Assembly: GCA_002390225.1 (NCBI GenBank)
Contig: DGOW01000066.1
Span: forward strand, 1,555-19,143
DNA length: 17,589 nt
Reading direction: 5' to 3'
Origin: Gemmatimonadales bacterium UBA4456
GTDB taxonomy: Bacteria > Gemmatimonadota > Gemmatimonadetes > Longimicrobiales > Gaopeijiaceae
Shown: one piece after another, positions 1 through 6,720 of the stretch
How positions within the stretch are numbered: position 1 is the stretch's first letter
How the letters are laid out: each line of letters begins with the position of its first letter
The notes under the pieces: model-generated
What the model was told of the DNA's origin: nothing
Database searches by the model: none
Seen by the model: the letters and a program-made list of their open reading frames with translations, nothing else
Position numbers and translations under genes: made by a program

Positions 1-1068
1 GCTCACAGGCATTACGTGCAGCTGGGAGACGATCAGCAGGCGGCGGATCTCAAGGGCCGTATCCTCGCAATCGATCCGAACGCCGATGTGGACGCGATAG
101 CGGCCGGGCTGCCGACGAGCTCGTTTGGCTCGGACGGGGCCATCACATCGGACTTCGGGGATCTCTCCTTCGACTCCGCTCCGGATTCGGCGGTTGAGGA
201 GGCCGCAGGCGATGGTGAGGCCGACGTTCGTGGTGGGGATTTCGCCATCGCCAGCGGGGATGAGGACGAGGAGTTCGAGCTGCCGATGATGGACTTCGGC
301 TCGTCCGACGAGGACACGGATCAGGGTGAGGTGATCGAGCTCGCACCTATGGATGGGTTTCTGGAATTGGATGACGTCGGCCAGATCCATGACACTGATG
401 TGACAGTCGGTGACTCCGGTTCGACGTTCAGCATGATCGAGCCCGAGGCTCTGGCCGACGTCACGGAACCGATGGCCGAGCCGGCCAGCGAGGGTCCCGT
501 GGTTGCTTCGCCTGTGCCGGAAGCGCCTGTCTCGGCTGATGACGACGGTGACGGATTCGTCGACTTTGGAGCGATGATCCTTGGTGGTGACTCCGAGAAA
601 TCCACACGCTTCACAGTCGCATATGAAGAACCCAGTGGGGATGAACAGGCCGACTTCGCCGAGATGCTGGCGCAGTTCAAGGATAAAGTCTCCGAGAACC
701 TGGACAGCAGCGATGTCCGTGCTCATTCCGATCTCGGCACGGCCTACAAGGAGATGGGTCTTCTCGACGAAGCCATTGCCTCGTTCCAGGCGGCGCTGCG
801 TGCCTCGGCCGACCACTTACCGACGTACGAACTGATGGGGCAGACCTTCATGGAGATGGGGAAACCCGAGGCTACGGTGAAGTCCCTCGAACGTGCGATG
901 GAAGTGGCTACAACGGTCGAAGACGAGCTTGTGGGCATCTACTACTACCTCGGCCGGGCTCACGCGGAACTCGGGAACCGGGAATCGGCGGTAGACTTCT
1001 ACGATCGCGTTTTTTCGCTAGACATCAATTTCGCCGACGTGTCCGAGCGACTTCGGGAACTTCGTTAG
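1..1068 (+). CDS. Acidic tetratricopeptide-repeat protein, 3' part
   Basis: The reading frame is open to the first base of the window, so the true start lies upstream; 355 residues are visible. The first two thirds are acidic and low in complexity (runs of Asp, Glu, Ser, Gly, Pro, Ala), probably a disordered linker. From about visible residue 239 (nt 715) there are three TPR units with the usual spacing: one containing LGTAYKEMGLLDEAIASF, one containing MGQTFMEMGKPEATVKSL, one containing LGRAHAELGNRESAVDFY. No signal peptide or membrane segment is visible. TPRs are protein-binding scaffolds, so no enzymatic role is implied and the partner is unknown. The linker holds short motifs MMDFG and FVDFG that resemble the VMDLG motif of the second TPR protein at 5049-6254. 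It lies 38 bp before the polyprenyl synthase on the same strand. Family recognition is firm; function is unknown. Confidence 0.85.
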   Translation, partial: AHRHYVQLGDDQQAADLKGRILAIDPNADVDAIAAGLPTSSFGSDGAITSDFGDLSFDSAPDSAVEEAAGDGEADVRGGDFAIASGDEDEEFELPMMDFGSSDEDTDQGEVIELAPMDGFLELDDVGQIHDTDVTVGDSGSTFSMIEPEALADVTEPMAEPASEGPVVASPVPEAPVSADDDGDGFVDFGAMILGGDSEKSTRFTVAYEEPSGDEQADFAEMLAQFKDKVSENLDSSDVRAHSDLGTAYKEMGLLDEAIASFQAALRASADHLPTYELMGQTFMEMGKPEATVKSLERAMEVATTVEDELVGIYYYLGRAHAELGNRESAVDFYDRVFSLDINFADVSERLRELR

Positions 1069-1106
1069 AGCGCGGTGAGGATGAGCGCTGTCGTAACCCC
1101 GCGTGA

Positions 1107-2117
1107 ATGGGGAACTGGGACGTGACTGGGACAGTTCGCGAGACACCACCGAAGCTTTCTGTACTACAGGCCCCAGTTCGTGAGATGCTGGAGCGCGTCG
1201 GTGACGAGATCCGGCGGATTGTCGTGTCCGACTTTGACCACATCGAAGAGGTCAACGAGCACCTTTTGTTCATGCGCGGGAAGCTGTTCAGGCCCACGCT
1301 CCTGTTGCTCTCCAGTAGCGCCGACGGAAGAGAGGACGAGGATGCGCTGACTCTGGCCGCAGTTGTGGAGCTGGTACATCTTGCGACCCTGGTGCACGAC
1401 GACGCAGTAGATCACTCGGCGCTCAGGCGTGGATTGCCGACGGTGAACGCCCTGTGGACACACCAGATAGCAGTGATCATGGGAGATTATCTCTACTCTC
1501 GCGGTGTGTCCGAGCTGGCGCGGATCGGAAATCTGGATGCCCTCGCGGTGCTCGCGAACGCCGCCAATGAGATGTCAATCGGTGAGATGCGTCAGCTGAC
1601 GTCGTACGACGCGCTCGATTTCGGCGAGGACGACTATTTCCGTCTCATCGCTGCAAAGACCGCGTCACTCATGTCGGCCGCATGCGAGATGGGAGCGATT
1701 TCTGGTGCGCCGGAGCATCGCCAGGCACTCGCCTCGTACGGCCACAATCTTGGGATGGCCTTCCAGATCGCTGACGACCTGCTGGATTACACCGGTAACG
1801 AAGCTGTGACGGGAAAGCCTACAGGGCAGGACCTTCGCGAGCGTAAGGTGACACTGCCCCTGGTCTCGGCGCTGACGCGGGTGTCGGACGCCGAGCGGCA
1901 GGAGGTCCAAGCGTTCTTCACGCGCATTGATCCGACCGATGAGGAAATCGCCCGGATCGTCGATATCGTGGTTGAGCGTGACGGTCTGGAGTACGCGAGC
2001 CAGGTAGCGAGCGATTATGCCGATCAGGCTCGGGAAGCGCTCAAGTCTCTTCCCGGGGGGACGTCCGCGACGTCGCTCTTCGACGCGGTGAGCTACGCGG
2101 TGGACCGAGTCCGATGA
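1107..2117 (+). CDS. Polyprenyl diphosphate synthase (trans-isoprenyl, long-chain)
   Basis: This protein of 336 residues condenses isopentenyl diphosphate onto an allylic diphosphate to build the polyprenyl tail of a respiratory quinone. Visible family features are GKLFRP (58-63, substrate binding), the first Asp-rich motif HDDAVD (97-102) followed by RRG, the KT pair (184-185), the second Asp-rich motif DDLLD (223-227), and GKPTGQDLRERKVTLPL (236-252). Alanine at the fifth position before the first Asp motif is the small residue expected of long-chain enzymes, so a menaquinone or ubiquinone side chain is more likely than a C15/C20 product; this is inference. The start is uncertain: ATG 1107 lacks a clear Shine-Dalgarno sequence, and GTG 1122, preceded by GGGGAACTGGG, is an in-frame alternative that would shorten the protein by five residues. 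It is followed 45 bp later by the DUF4321 gene. Confidence 0.92.
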   Translation: MGNWDVTGTVRETPPKLSVLQAPVREMLERVGDEIRRIVVSDFDHIEEVNEHLLFMRGKLFRPTLLLLSSSADGREDEDALTLAAVVELVHLATLVHDDAVDHSALRRGLPTVNALWTHQIAVIMGDYLYSRGVSELARIGNLDALAVLANAANEMSIGEMRQLTSYDALDFGEDDYFRLIAAKTASLMSAACEMGAISGAPEHRQALASYGHNLGMAFQIADDLLDYTGNEAVTGKPTGQDLRERKVTLPLVSALTRVSDAERQEVQAFFTRIDPTDEEIARIVDIVVERDGLEYASQVASDYADQAREALKSLPGGTSATSLFDAVSYAVDRVR

Positions 2118-2162
2118 TGCGCAGTGATGCCAAAATGACGAAACCGGGAACAGAGGTGACTC

Positions 2163-2453
2163 GTGGCCAGTAGTTCATTGGTGGATTCGGGGAACCGAAG
2201 CACGCTACGGTTTCTTTTCACGCTGGTCCTCGGGCTCTTTCTGGGCGGTCTTTTCACGAAGCTGATCGAGTTTGCGCTTCCTGACGGGGCTCCGCGGGAG
2301 TTCCTGCTGACGTCGGTGGATGCGTCGGTTGGGCCGCTGTCGGTTGATCTGGTGGCTGTCGCGTTCGTCCTTGGACCCATTACACTGACACTTAACTTTC
2401 TGACGATCGTGGGGATCGCCATCGTGGCGATGGTTGTCCGCTCCTGGATCTGA
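2163..2453 (+). CDS. DUF4321 small membrane protein
   Basis: A 96-residue protein that starts at GTG 2163, the first usable start after an in-frame stop at 2157-2159. The Shine-Dalgarno sequence GAGGTG lies at 2153-2158. Two hydrophobic segments are visible, roughly residues 14-36 (containing GLFLGGLFTKLIEF) and 61-94, the second carrying the pattern GPITLTLNFLTIVGIA. The Gly-rich first helix, the PLSVDL...LTLNF second half and the length fit DUF4321, a small membrane protein of unknown function known mainly from Firmicutes and some other phyla. It sits between the polyprenyl synthase and tatA on the same strand, but I see no basis for assigning it to either pathway. The family call rests on pattern memory and is moderately sure; that it is a real two-helix membrane protein is more certain. 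Confidence 0.72.
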   Translation: MASSSLVDSGNRSTLRFLFTLVLGLFLGGLFTKLIEFALPDGAPREFLLTSVDASVGPLSVDLVAVAFVLGPITLTLNFLTIVGIAIVAMVVRSWI

Positions 2454-2463
2454 TGTGCATTGA

Positions 2464-2478
2464 CGGGGCTAGGCCCCG
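2464..2478 (+). promoter_or_regulatory. Small GC-rich hairpin just before the tatA ribosome site
   Basis: CGGGGC (2464-2469) pairs with GCCCCG (2473-2478) around a three-base loop TAG, immediately upstream of the tatA Shine-Dalgarno sequence at 2481-2486. There is no T-tract, so it is a poor intrinsic terminator. It could tune tatA translation or act as an mRNA stability element. The role is a guess; the inverted repeat itself is plain. Confidence 0.4.
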
Positions 2479-2480
2479 AT

Positions 2481-2486
2481 GGAGGA
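2481..2486 (+). promoter_or_regulatory. tatA ribosome binding site
   Basis: GGAGGA lies eight bases before ATG 2495 and fixes the tatA start. It is one of the strongest Shine-Dalgarno sequences in the window. Confidence 0.8.
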
Positions 2487-2494
2487 TCTGAAGC

Positions 2495-2791
2495 ATGGGC
2501 CTTGGTGGATTCGGCATGGGCGAGATGGTGTTCATCTTCCTGATCGTGCTGCTTCTCTTTGGTGCGAAGCGCCTACCGGAAATCGGATCGTCGCTGGGTA
2601 AGGGCATCCGGGAGTTCAAGAGCTCGGTCCGCGAGATCGAGCACGAGCTCAAAGTGCCTGCGGATCGACAGATCCATCATGCGAGCCCGCCGCCTGAGCC
2701 TGCGTCGACGTCAGAGACGGCCGCGACCGAAGATGGCGAGCCGCGCAGCCTCAGCGACAGCGCTCCGGGCTCGGACGCGGAGCTGACCTGA
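2495..2791 (+). CDS. tatA: Sec-independent protein translocase subunit TatA
   Basis: TatA forms the pore-like or membrane-thinning element that lets TatBC-bound folded proteins with twin-arginine signals cross the cytoplasmic membrane. In its 98 residues the Tat layout is clear: a short N-terminal transmembrane helix (about 8-22) with polar Glu10 near its start, the FG hinge (22-23), then an amphipathic helix with KRLPEIGSSLGKGIREFKSS (25-44). The remaining half is an acidic, Pro/Ser/Ala-rich tail without recognisable domains. The LPEIG...LGKGIREF pattern favours TatA/TatE over TatB. No tatC is in the window, so the rest of the translocase must be encoded elsewhere. It is the last gene of its run and ends 35 bp before a strong hairpin. 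Confidence 0.93.
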   Translation: MGLGGFGMGEMVFIFLIVLLLFGAKRLPEIGSSLGKGIREFKSSVREIEHELKVPADRQIHHASPPPEPASTSETAATEDGEPRSLSDSAPGSDAELT

Positions 2792-2826
2792 GAGGTTCGC
2801 CGCTACTGGCGAGGGCGCTGCAGTAC

Positions 2827-2869
2827 ACGAACAAGGGCCGGACGCCATTGGCGCCCGGCCCTTGTTCGT
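2827..2869. terminator. Hairpin terminator between convergent tatA and ppiD
   Basis: ACGAACAAGGGCCGG (2827-2841) is the exact reverse complement of CCGGCCCTTGTTCGT (2855-2869). After one A/C mismatch the inner CGCC (2843-2846) pairs with GGCG (2850-2853) around loop ATT. That gives 19 pairs out of 20. It lies in the gap between two genes that converge on it, which fits a bidirectional terminator. Neither side has a long T-tract; the only U-rich part of the transcript is the outer stem (CTTGTTCG), so the efficiency is uncertain. Confidence 0.75.
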
Positions 2870-2921
2870 ACCTGTAAACGTAGGCCGCCTCTAGCGGGCC
2901 TCTCCGTTCTTCAGCCGAACG

Positions 2922-4754
2922 TTAGAAGACCATGGGGATTTGGGGCAGGGCGTCCTCGTCGACCGGCGCCAACACGATATCACGTCGGTCGCGGATATCA
3001 GCCGCGGCTCGAAGCGCTTCGATCCACTCAGATAGACGAGCCTGTTGACGGATCGCGATGGCCGCCTGGCGCTGCTCATCCAGTTGGCCCAACCAGGCCG
3101 TGGAGTCGGCGTCGGTACGAGTCAGCACCTCAAGGACGTACACGTTGGCCGGTGTCGATACGACACCGCTCACGTCACCGGGCTCAAGGCCGAACGCTGC
3201 ACCGATCGCGGCGTTCTGTCGGCCGACGCCCGCAACGAAGTCGTTGCGGCTAAACGGTCCGGCCGTGCGCACGTCGAGCTCGAGATCTGCTGCGGCGTTT
3301 GATAGCGCGCTGCCTCCGGCCACTTGGGAGACGAGATCCTGGGCGTCGTTCTCGCTCCGCTCCATTTTGGCCTCGAAGAGCAGGGTCGACTCGATGGCAA
3401 CGCTAGCGTCCGCGAGTGGCAGTACACCTTCCGGCTCGGACGAGATCAGTTCGAGCGCGTAGAACGCTGTGGACGTCTCGAAGACAGGGCTCACGTCACC
3501 AGGTGATGCCTCTTCAAACGCCCAGTCGGCTCCTTCAGACACCTGACCGGCTCCCGGCAAGAACGGGAAATTCTGAGCGATATCGAGTGTGGTCGACGAC
3601 AGTCCTGCGGTCGACGCGGCCTGCTCGAGCGCCAGTTCTTCCCCGAGATCTTCGAGCGAATCGGCGAGTGTCAGCAGTTGGATCTCGCTGGCGTCCGTCC
3701 GCTCGAACGGCAGCAGTATGTGTCGCGCTTGAACGCTGTCCTGCGCCCAACGCTCCTGAACCTCGATCACGTGCAATCCGAAGCTGGTCTGAACTGGGCC
3801 CACGAGGTCACCCGCCGAAGCGGCAAAGACTGCGGAATCGAATGTCGGGACCATACGCCCCTTACCGAACACTCCGAGATCTCCACCCAGCGTCGCAGTC
3901 GGCTGATCTGTCGACTCAGCCTGGGCGATCTCCGCGAAGTCCCCTCCGTCGCGGATTTCCTGAAGAAGCTCTTCCGCCTCGACAAACGCCGCAGCGGTGT
4001 CCGATGCTGTCGGGGTCTTGTCCAGTACGACGACCTTCACCGACGCCCGCGCAGGGACCTCGAACTCCTCCTGATTCGCTCGGTAATAGGCCTCGATGTC
4101 CGCGTCCTCAACGGTGAACTCATCGTCCCCATAGCGAGCGGACGGGTCCATGGGCACGTAGCGAATCTCGACCTGTTCGACCTGGTCGCGGAATTCCTGC
4201 CAGAGCTCGGCGTCCGACACGAAGATGCCTGACGAGACCTGCCGCAGCAGCTTGCCTCTCGGGATAACGTCGCGGTAATACGCCTCGAGCATGATCAGCT
4301 GCTCGGGCGGAAGGGTTGCCAGAAAGGTCTGGTACGCCTGAAGGTCGAGACCGCCCGCGTCGGTGATGAACTCCGCCTGCAGATAATCCGGAGGCGAGAA
4401 CTGAGCGGCCTCGCTCACCTCGCCGTCCGTCACCGTGATACCCCGCTTCCTCAGCTCCTGAAGTACCAGCAGCTGAGTCACGACTTCGTCGAACGCCGCG
4501 TCCTCGATCTCCTTGTTCTGCTGGGAGCTGATCAGCTCTTCCTGAGAACGCTGGACCTGATCGGTGAGCTGGCGAAAGGCGGCCATGTACGAATCGTACA
4601 TGACAGGCTGGCCGTTAACCGAACCGATCTCCCCGAGGCCACCACCACTCTGACCGGTGATATCCATTCCCCACTGGAAGACCATGAGAGCCACGAATGC
4701 GATCGCTGTAAATAGCATGATCGGCTTGGTGGCTTCCCGCATTTGACGCATCAT
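2922..4754 (-). CDS. ppiD: Membrane-anchored PpiD-like peptidyl-prolyl cis-trans isomerase
   Basis: A 610-residue periplasmic chaperone anchored in the inner membrane. The order of parts matches PpiD: a short basic cytoplasmic start, one transmembrane helix (about 11-30, IMLFTAIAFVALMVF), a SurA/PpiD N-terminal chaperone region (about 42-230), and a parvulin (PPIC) domain (about 235-335) with GGDFAEIAQAES, LGGDLGVFGKGRMV and FGLHVIEVQER. A second, diverged parvulin-like segment begins at QARHILLPF (342). The C-terminal part also resembles PpiD. PpiD-type proteins help newly exported proteins, including outer-membrane proteins, to fold at the Sec exit. The start at 4754 is chosen because AGGAG lies ten bases upstream and a promoter (4813-4841) ends between it and the farther in-frame starts; the longer frame back to 4919 would be translated from upstream of that promoter. 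It is the only minus-strand gene here, divergent from the second TPR gene. Confidence 0.87.
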   Translation of the reverse strand: MMRQMREATKPIMLFTAIAFVALMVFQWGMDITGQSGGGLGEIGSVNGQPVMYDSYMAAFRQLTDQVQRSQEELISSQQNKEIEDAAFDEVVTQLLVLQELRKRGITVTDGEVSEAAQFSPPDYLQAEFITDAGGLDLQAYQTFLATLPPEQLIMLEAYYRDVIPRGKLLRQVSSGIFVSDAELWQEFRDQVEQVEIRYVPMDPSARYGDDEFTVEDADIEAYYRANQEEFEVPARASVKVVVLDKTPTASDTAAAFVEAEELLQEIRDGGDFAEIAQAESTDQPTATLGGDLGVFGKGRMVPTFDSAVFAASAGDLVGPVQTSFGLHVIEVQERWAQDSVQARHILLPFERTDASEIQLLTLADSLEDLGEELALEQAASTAGLSSTTLDIAQNFPFLPGAGQVSEGADWAFEEASPGDVSPVFETSTAFYALELISSEPEGVLPLADASVAIESTLLFEAKMERSENDAQDLVSQVAGGSALSNAAADLELDVRTAGPFSRNDFVAGVGRQNAAIGAAFGLEPGDVSGVVSTPANVYVLEVLTRTDADSTAWLGQLDEQRQAAIAIRQQARLSEWIEALRAAADIRDRRDIVLAPVDEDALPQIPMVF

Positions 4755-4764
4755 GGCACGTCGA

Positions 4765-4769
4765 CTCCT
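4765..4769 (-). promoter_or_regulatory. ppiD ribosome binding site
   Basis: On the minus strand AGGAG lies ten bases before ATG 4754, which is followed at once by a second ATG. It selects this start over the in-frame upstream starts. Confidence 0.65.
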
Positions 4770-4812
4770 ACGTCCAGCGAACAGTTGAACAAGGGCAAAA
4801 TTCAGGCCCGGA

Positions 4813-4841
4813 AGGATAACCGCTCGGGTTAAGCCCCTCAA
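4813..4841 (-). promoter_or_regulatory. Sigma70-type promoter for ppiD
   Basis: Minus strand: -35 TTGAGG (4836-4841) and -10 TATCCT (4813-4818) separated by exactly 17 bases. Transcription would start near 4805, giving a leader of about 50 bases before ATG 4754. The position and spacing fit the family consensus, and the -10 is nearly the same as that of the divergent promoter (TATCTT). Confidence 0.6.
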
Positions 4842-4968
4842 CGGACCCGGAAGATGAGTGCTCGAGCGAGCGTTCAATACGCGATCCCACACTGCGCTGT
4901 TCCGGGGCAGACACCCCACTGTCGGGGGACTCCCTCTGTATTTCGGATTCCCTTGAAGTCGGATTTCG

Positions 4969-4998
4969 TTGACACTATTTCTGGCGAGTCCGTATCTT
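4969..4998 (+). promoter_or_regulatory. Sigma70-type promoter for the TPR-aroQ-efp-acc gene run
   Basis: A perfect -35 TTGACA (4969-4974) and -10 TATCTT (4993-4998) are 18 bases apart (17 if the -10 is read as GTATCT). Transcription would begin around 5005, about 44 bases before GTG 5049. This places the in-frame ATG at 4854 upstream of the transcript. The rest of the 294-base gap 4755-5048 holds the opposing ppiD promoter and a cluster of C4/G4 runs around 4904-4928, which lies upstream of this promoter. Confidence 0.68.
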
Positions 4999-5039
4999 CA
5001 CGCCAAAGAGCTATTTGCGCTCGCTTTCCCCAATCCGAT

Positions 5040-5043
5040 GGAG
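5040..5043 (+). promoter_or_regulatory. Ribosome binding site deciding the TPR protein start
   Basis: GGAG five bases before GTG 5049. Together with the promoter at 4969-4998 it supports GTG 5049 over the upstream in-frame ATG at 4854. Confidence 0.55.
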
Positions 5044-5048
5044 TCGGT

Positions 5049-6254
5049 GTGTCCGACAGCGTAGACCAAGAAATTGGGGTACTTCAATCACTCTATCGAT
5101 CGGAGCATGATCCCGACGGTCTCGCATTCGCACCGCTCGCGGATGCTTTCCTGCGTAAGGGAGATCTGCGGGATGCCCTCGAGTTGCTCTCGGATGGGAG
5201 GGTAAAGCACCCGGACTTCTCCACCGGACACGTCATCGCCGCTCGTCTCTATTACCAGCAGGGGATGGCCGCAGAAGCCGAGTTCGCTGCACGTCGTGTA
5301 CTTGAACTCGATGCCGAGAACATCGTCGCTTTGTCTCTCCTAGGCTCGGTCCTGGATGAGCGGGGCGACGAGGAGGCGGTGGCGGTCCGCGCCGCACTAG
5401 TCGAGGTAGACCCGGAATCGGACGAGGCCCGCTCCGTGTCCGATCCGAAGTCAGATGTCGTCGACGCAGCCGCTGACGTGACGTCGCATGAGTACGGGGA
5501 TGTCGACCACGACGGACCGACCGAGGAACTTCTGGCGATCGGTCAGGATGACGACCGAGGTAACTCCTTCGAAGATGCGCTTGGCCTTGCCGAGGCGGAT
5601 CCGTCTGGTGAGACAGAATCAGAGGTGCAGGAGGACGAGCTTAGCGCCGCCCTCGACATGCGCGGGTTGGCGGAGCTTGCGGCTTCGGTCGACGAGCCTG
5701 TGGTGGAAGACGTGATGGACCTTGGGGCTCTGGCGCCGGACCCGGAACCCGAGCCGGTCATCGAAAAGGTGATGGATCTGGGTGCCCTGGCGCCCGACTC
5801 CGACGTTCTGGCGGCCGCTGCTATGGAGCCGGCGGACCCGTCAGAGGAGGACCCACACATGCATTCCAGCGAACCTGTCTACACGCGGACCCTTGCTGAG
5901 CTCTACGTCTCGCAGGGATTCACGGACAAGGCGCTCGATGTCTACCGCCTCCTGAGTGCGGTCGAACCGGACGCAGAAGACCTCTCGCCACGCATCGCAG
6001 AATTGGAGGGTGGCCCGATCGGAACGGTCGATCCGGTGATCCCGAGCGAAGGCGGAGCGCCAAAGGCCACGGAGGAAGAGGTCGAGACGCTCGCCCGCGA
6101 TCTCGCCGAGGTCGGATCGGATGACCATGAGGTCGATACGCCCTTCGCGTGGTCGGAGGATGCCGCCGCAGACGTGTCGTCCGCCGAGAAGGAAGGCTCG
6201 ACGATCGGTGGGTATTTCGATCAGCTGCTCTCGTGGGGGGAGCGCGAGACATGA
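5049..6254 (+). CDS. TPR protein with acidic linker and duplicated VMDLGALAPD motif
   Basis: A protein of 401 residues if begun at GTG 5049. TPR-like helices occupy about 24-110 (FAPLADAFLRKGDLRDALEL, then AEFAARRVLELDAENIVALS). A long acidic, probably disordered linker follows. A further TPR pair lies near 275-310 (TLAELYVSQGFTDKALDVYR), and the protein closes with a short conserved-looking tail IGGYFDQLLSW. Inside the linker a 16-residue segment EPV(V/I)E(D/K)VMDLGALAPD occurs twice (216-231 and 235-250). There is no signal peptide or membrane helix, so it is probably a cytoplasmic scaffold; its partner is unknown. The upstream extension to ATG 4854 is rejected because it crosses the promoter and has no protein-like pattern. 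Its stop overlaps the aroQ start (ATGA, 6251-6254), so the two are probably translationally coupled. Function unknown. Confidence 0.83.
   Translation: MSDSVDQEIGVLQSLYRSEHDPDGLAFAPLADAFLRKGDLRDALELLSDGRVKHPDFSTGHVIAARLYYQQGMAAEAEFAARRVLELDAENIVALSLLGSVLDERGDEEAVAVRAALVEVDPESDEARSVSDPKSDVVDAAADVTSHEYGDVDHDGPTEELLAIGQDDDRGNSFEDALGLAEADPSGETESEVQEDELSAALDMRGLAELAASVDEPVVEDVMDLGALAPDPEPEPVIEKVMDLGALAPDSDVLAAAAMEPADPSEEDPHMHSSEPVYTRTLAELYVSQGFTDKALDVYRLLSAVEPDAEDLSPRIAELEGGPIGTVDPVIPSEGGAPKATEEEVETLARDLAEVGSDDHEVDTPFAWSEDAAADVSSAEKEGSTIGGYFDQLLSWGERET
5694..5798 (+). repeat. Two-copy 16-codon repeat inside the TPR gene
   Basis: Copy 1 is 5694-5741 and copy 2 is 5751-5798, a 57-base period. The peptides differ at only two of 16 positions (V/I and D/K). 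Seven further codons differ synonymously and seven are unchanged. The last ten residues, VMDLGALAPD, are identical although five of their ten codons differ. Confidence 0.9.
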
Positions 6255-6685
6255 AGGTCGCGGTCATACATGGTCCCAACCTTCGTCTGCTTGGGAAGAG
6301 AGAACCCGAGGTCTACGGGTCCGACACACTCGACGACGTGAACGCCTCACTCCGGTCTTTGGCGACCGAACTCGGCGCCGAGCTTGAGACATTCCAGTCG
6401 AACCACGAGGGCGAATTGCTCGACTTCATCGAGGCGGCCGCCCAGCGGGTCGATGGCTTCCTGATCAATCCGGGCGCATTTACGCACACATCTGTTGCGC
6501 TGCGCGACGCACTGACCGGAGTCGATCGCCCGTTCGTCGAATGCCACCTGTCGAATACGGCAGGTCGTGAGCGATTCCGGCGTCATTCCTACCTCGCCCC
6601 GGTCGCGTCGGGCGTGGTTTATGGCTTCGGCGTCCAGAGCTATCTTTTGGGGCTGAGGGGTCTGCTGGCTCGCTTGAGCGGCTGA
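6251..6685 (+). CDS. aroQ: 3-dehydroquinate dehydratase, type II
   Basis: The third step of the shikimate pathway: trans-elimination of water from 3-dehydroquinate to 3-dehydroshikimate, in the cytoplasm by a dodecamer. At 144 residues it is the usual type II length. Family motifs are present: GPNLRLLGKREPEVYG (8-23) with the catalytic-type Tyr22, the stretch SNHEGELLDFI, INPGAFTHTSVALRDAL (72-88), and ECHLSNTAGRERFRRHS (97-113) with the general-acid His99. The loop usually reads NLLG but here is NLRLLG, a minor variant. ATG 6251 is preceded by a G-rich Shine-Dalgarno sequence (GGGGGGAG) and overlaps the TPR stop by four bases. efp follows after 35 bp, an arrangement shared with other bacteria that carry aroQ near efp-accBC. 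Confidence 0.97.
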   Translation: MKVAVIHGPNLRLLGKREPEVYGSDTLDDVNASLRSLATELGAELETFQSNHEGELLDFIEAAAQRVDGFLINPGAFTHTSVALRDALTGVDRPFVECHLSNTAGRERFRRHSYLAPVASGVVYGFGVQSYLLGLRGLLARLSG

Positions 6686-6720
6686 AGCCCCACCCCACGA
6701 CCCGAAACGAGACAGCTCGC

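Noticed and set aside
1081..1125. A 14-codon ORF just before the polyprenyl synthase, with its TGA overlapping GTG 1122
   Set aside because: The GGTGAGG before its ATG is too close to act as a ribosome site, and the peptide has no notable pattern. Kept only as a reason to doubt the synthase start.
2117..2173. An 18-codon ORF whose ATG overlaps the polyprenyl synthase stop
   Set aside because: It is very short, runs into the DUF4321 start, and has no supporting pattern beyond the overlap.
3416..4117. A 233-codon plus-strand frame inside ppiD
   Set aside because: It is opposite the conserved PpiD reading frame, is Arg/Pro-rich, and is a by-product of codon bias.
4755..4919. A longer N-terminus for ppiD back to 4919
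   Set aside because: It passes through the ppiD promoter and would place an Arg-rich stretch before the membrane anchor; ATG 4754 has AGGAG upstream.
4904..4928. Alternating G4/C4/G5 runs that could form alternative hairpins
   Set aside because: They lie upstream of both predicted transcript starts, so RNA switching is unlikely; noted only as a possible operator.
4854..5048. A longer N-terminus for the second TPR protein from ATG 4854
   Set aside because: It crosses the promoter at 4969-4998, lies upstream of the expected transcript start, and its 65 residues look like translated non-coding DNA.
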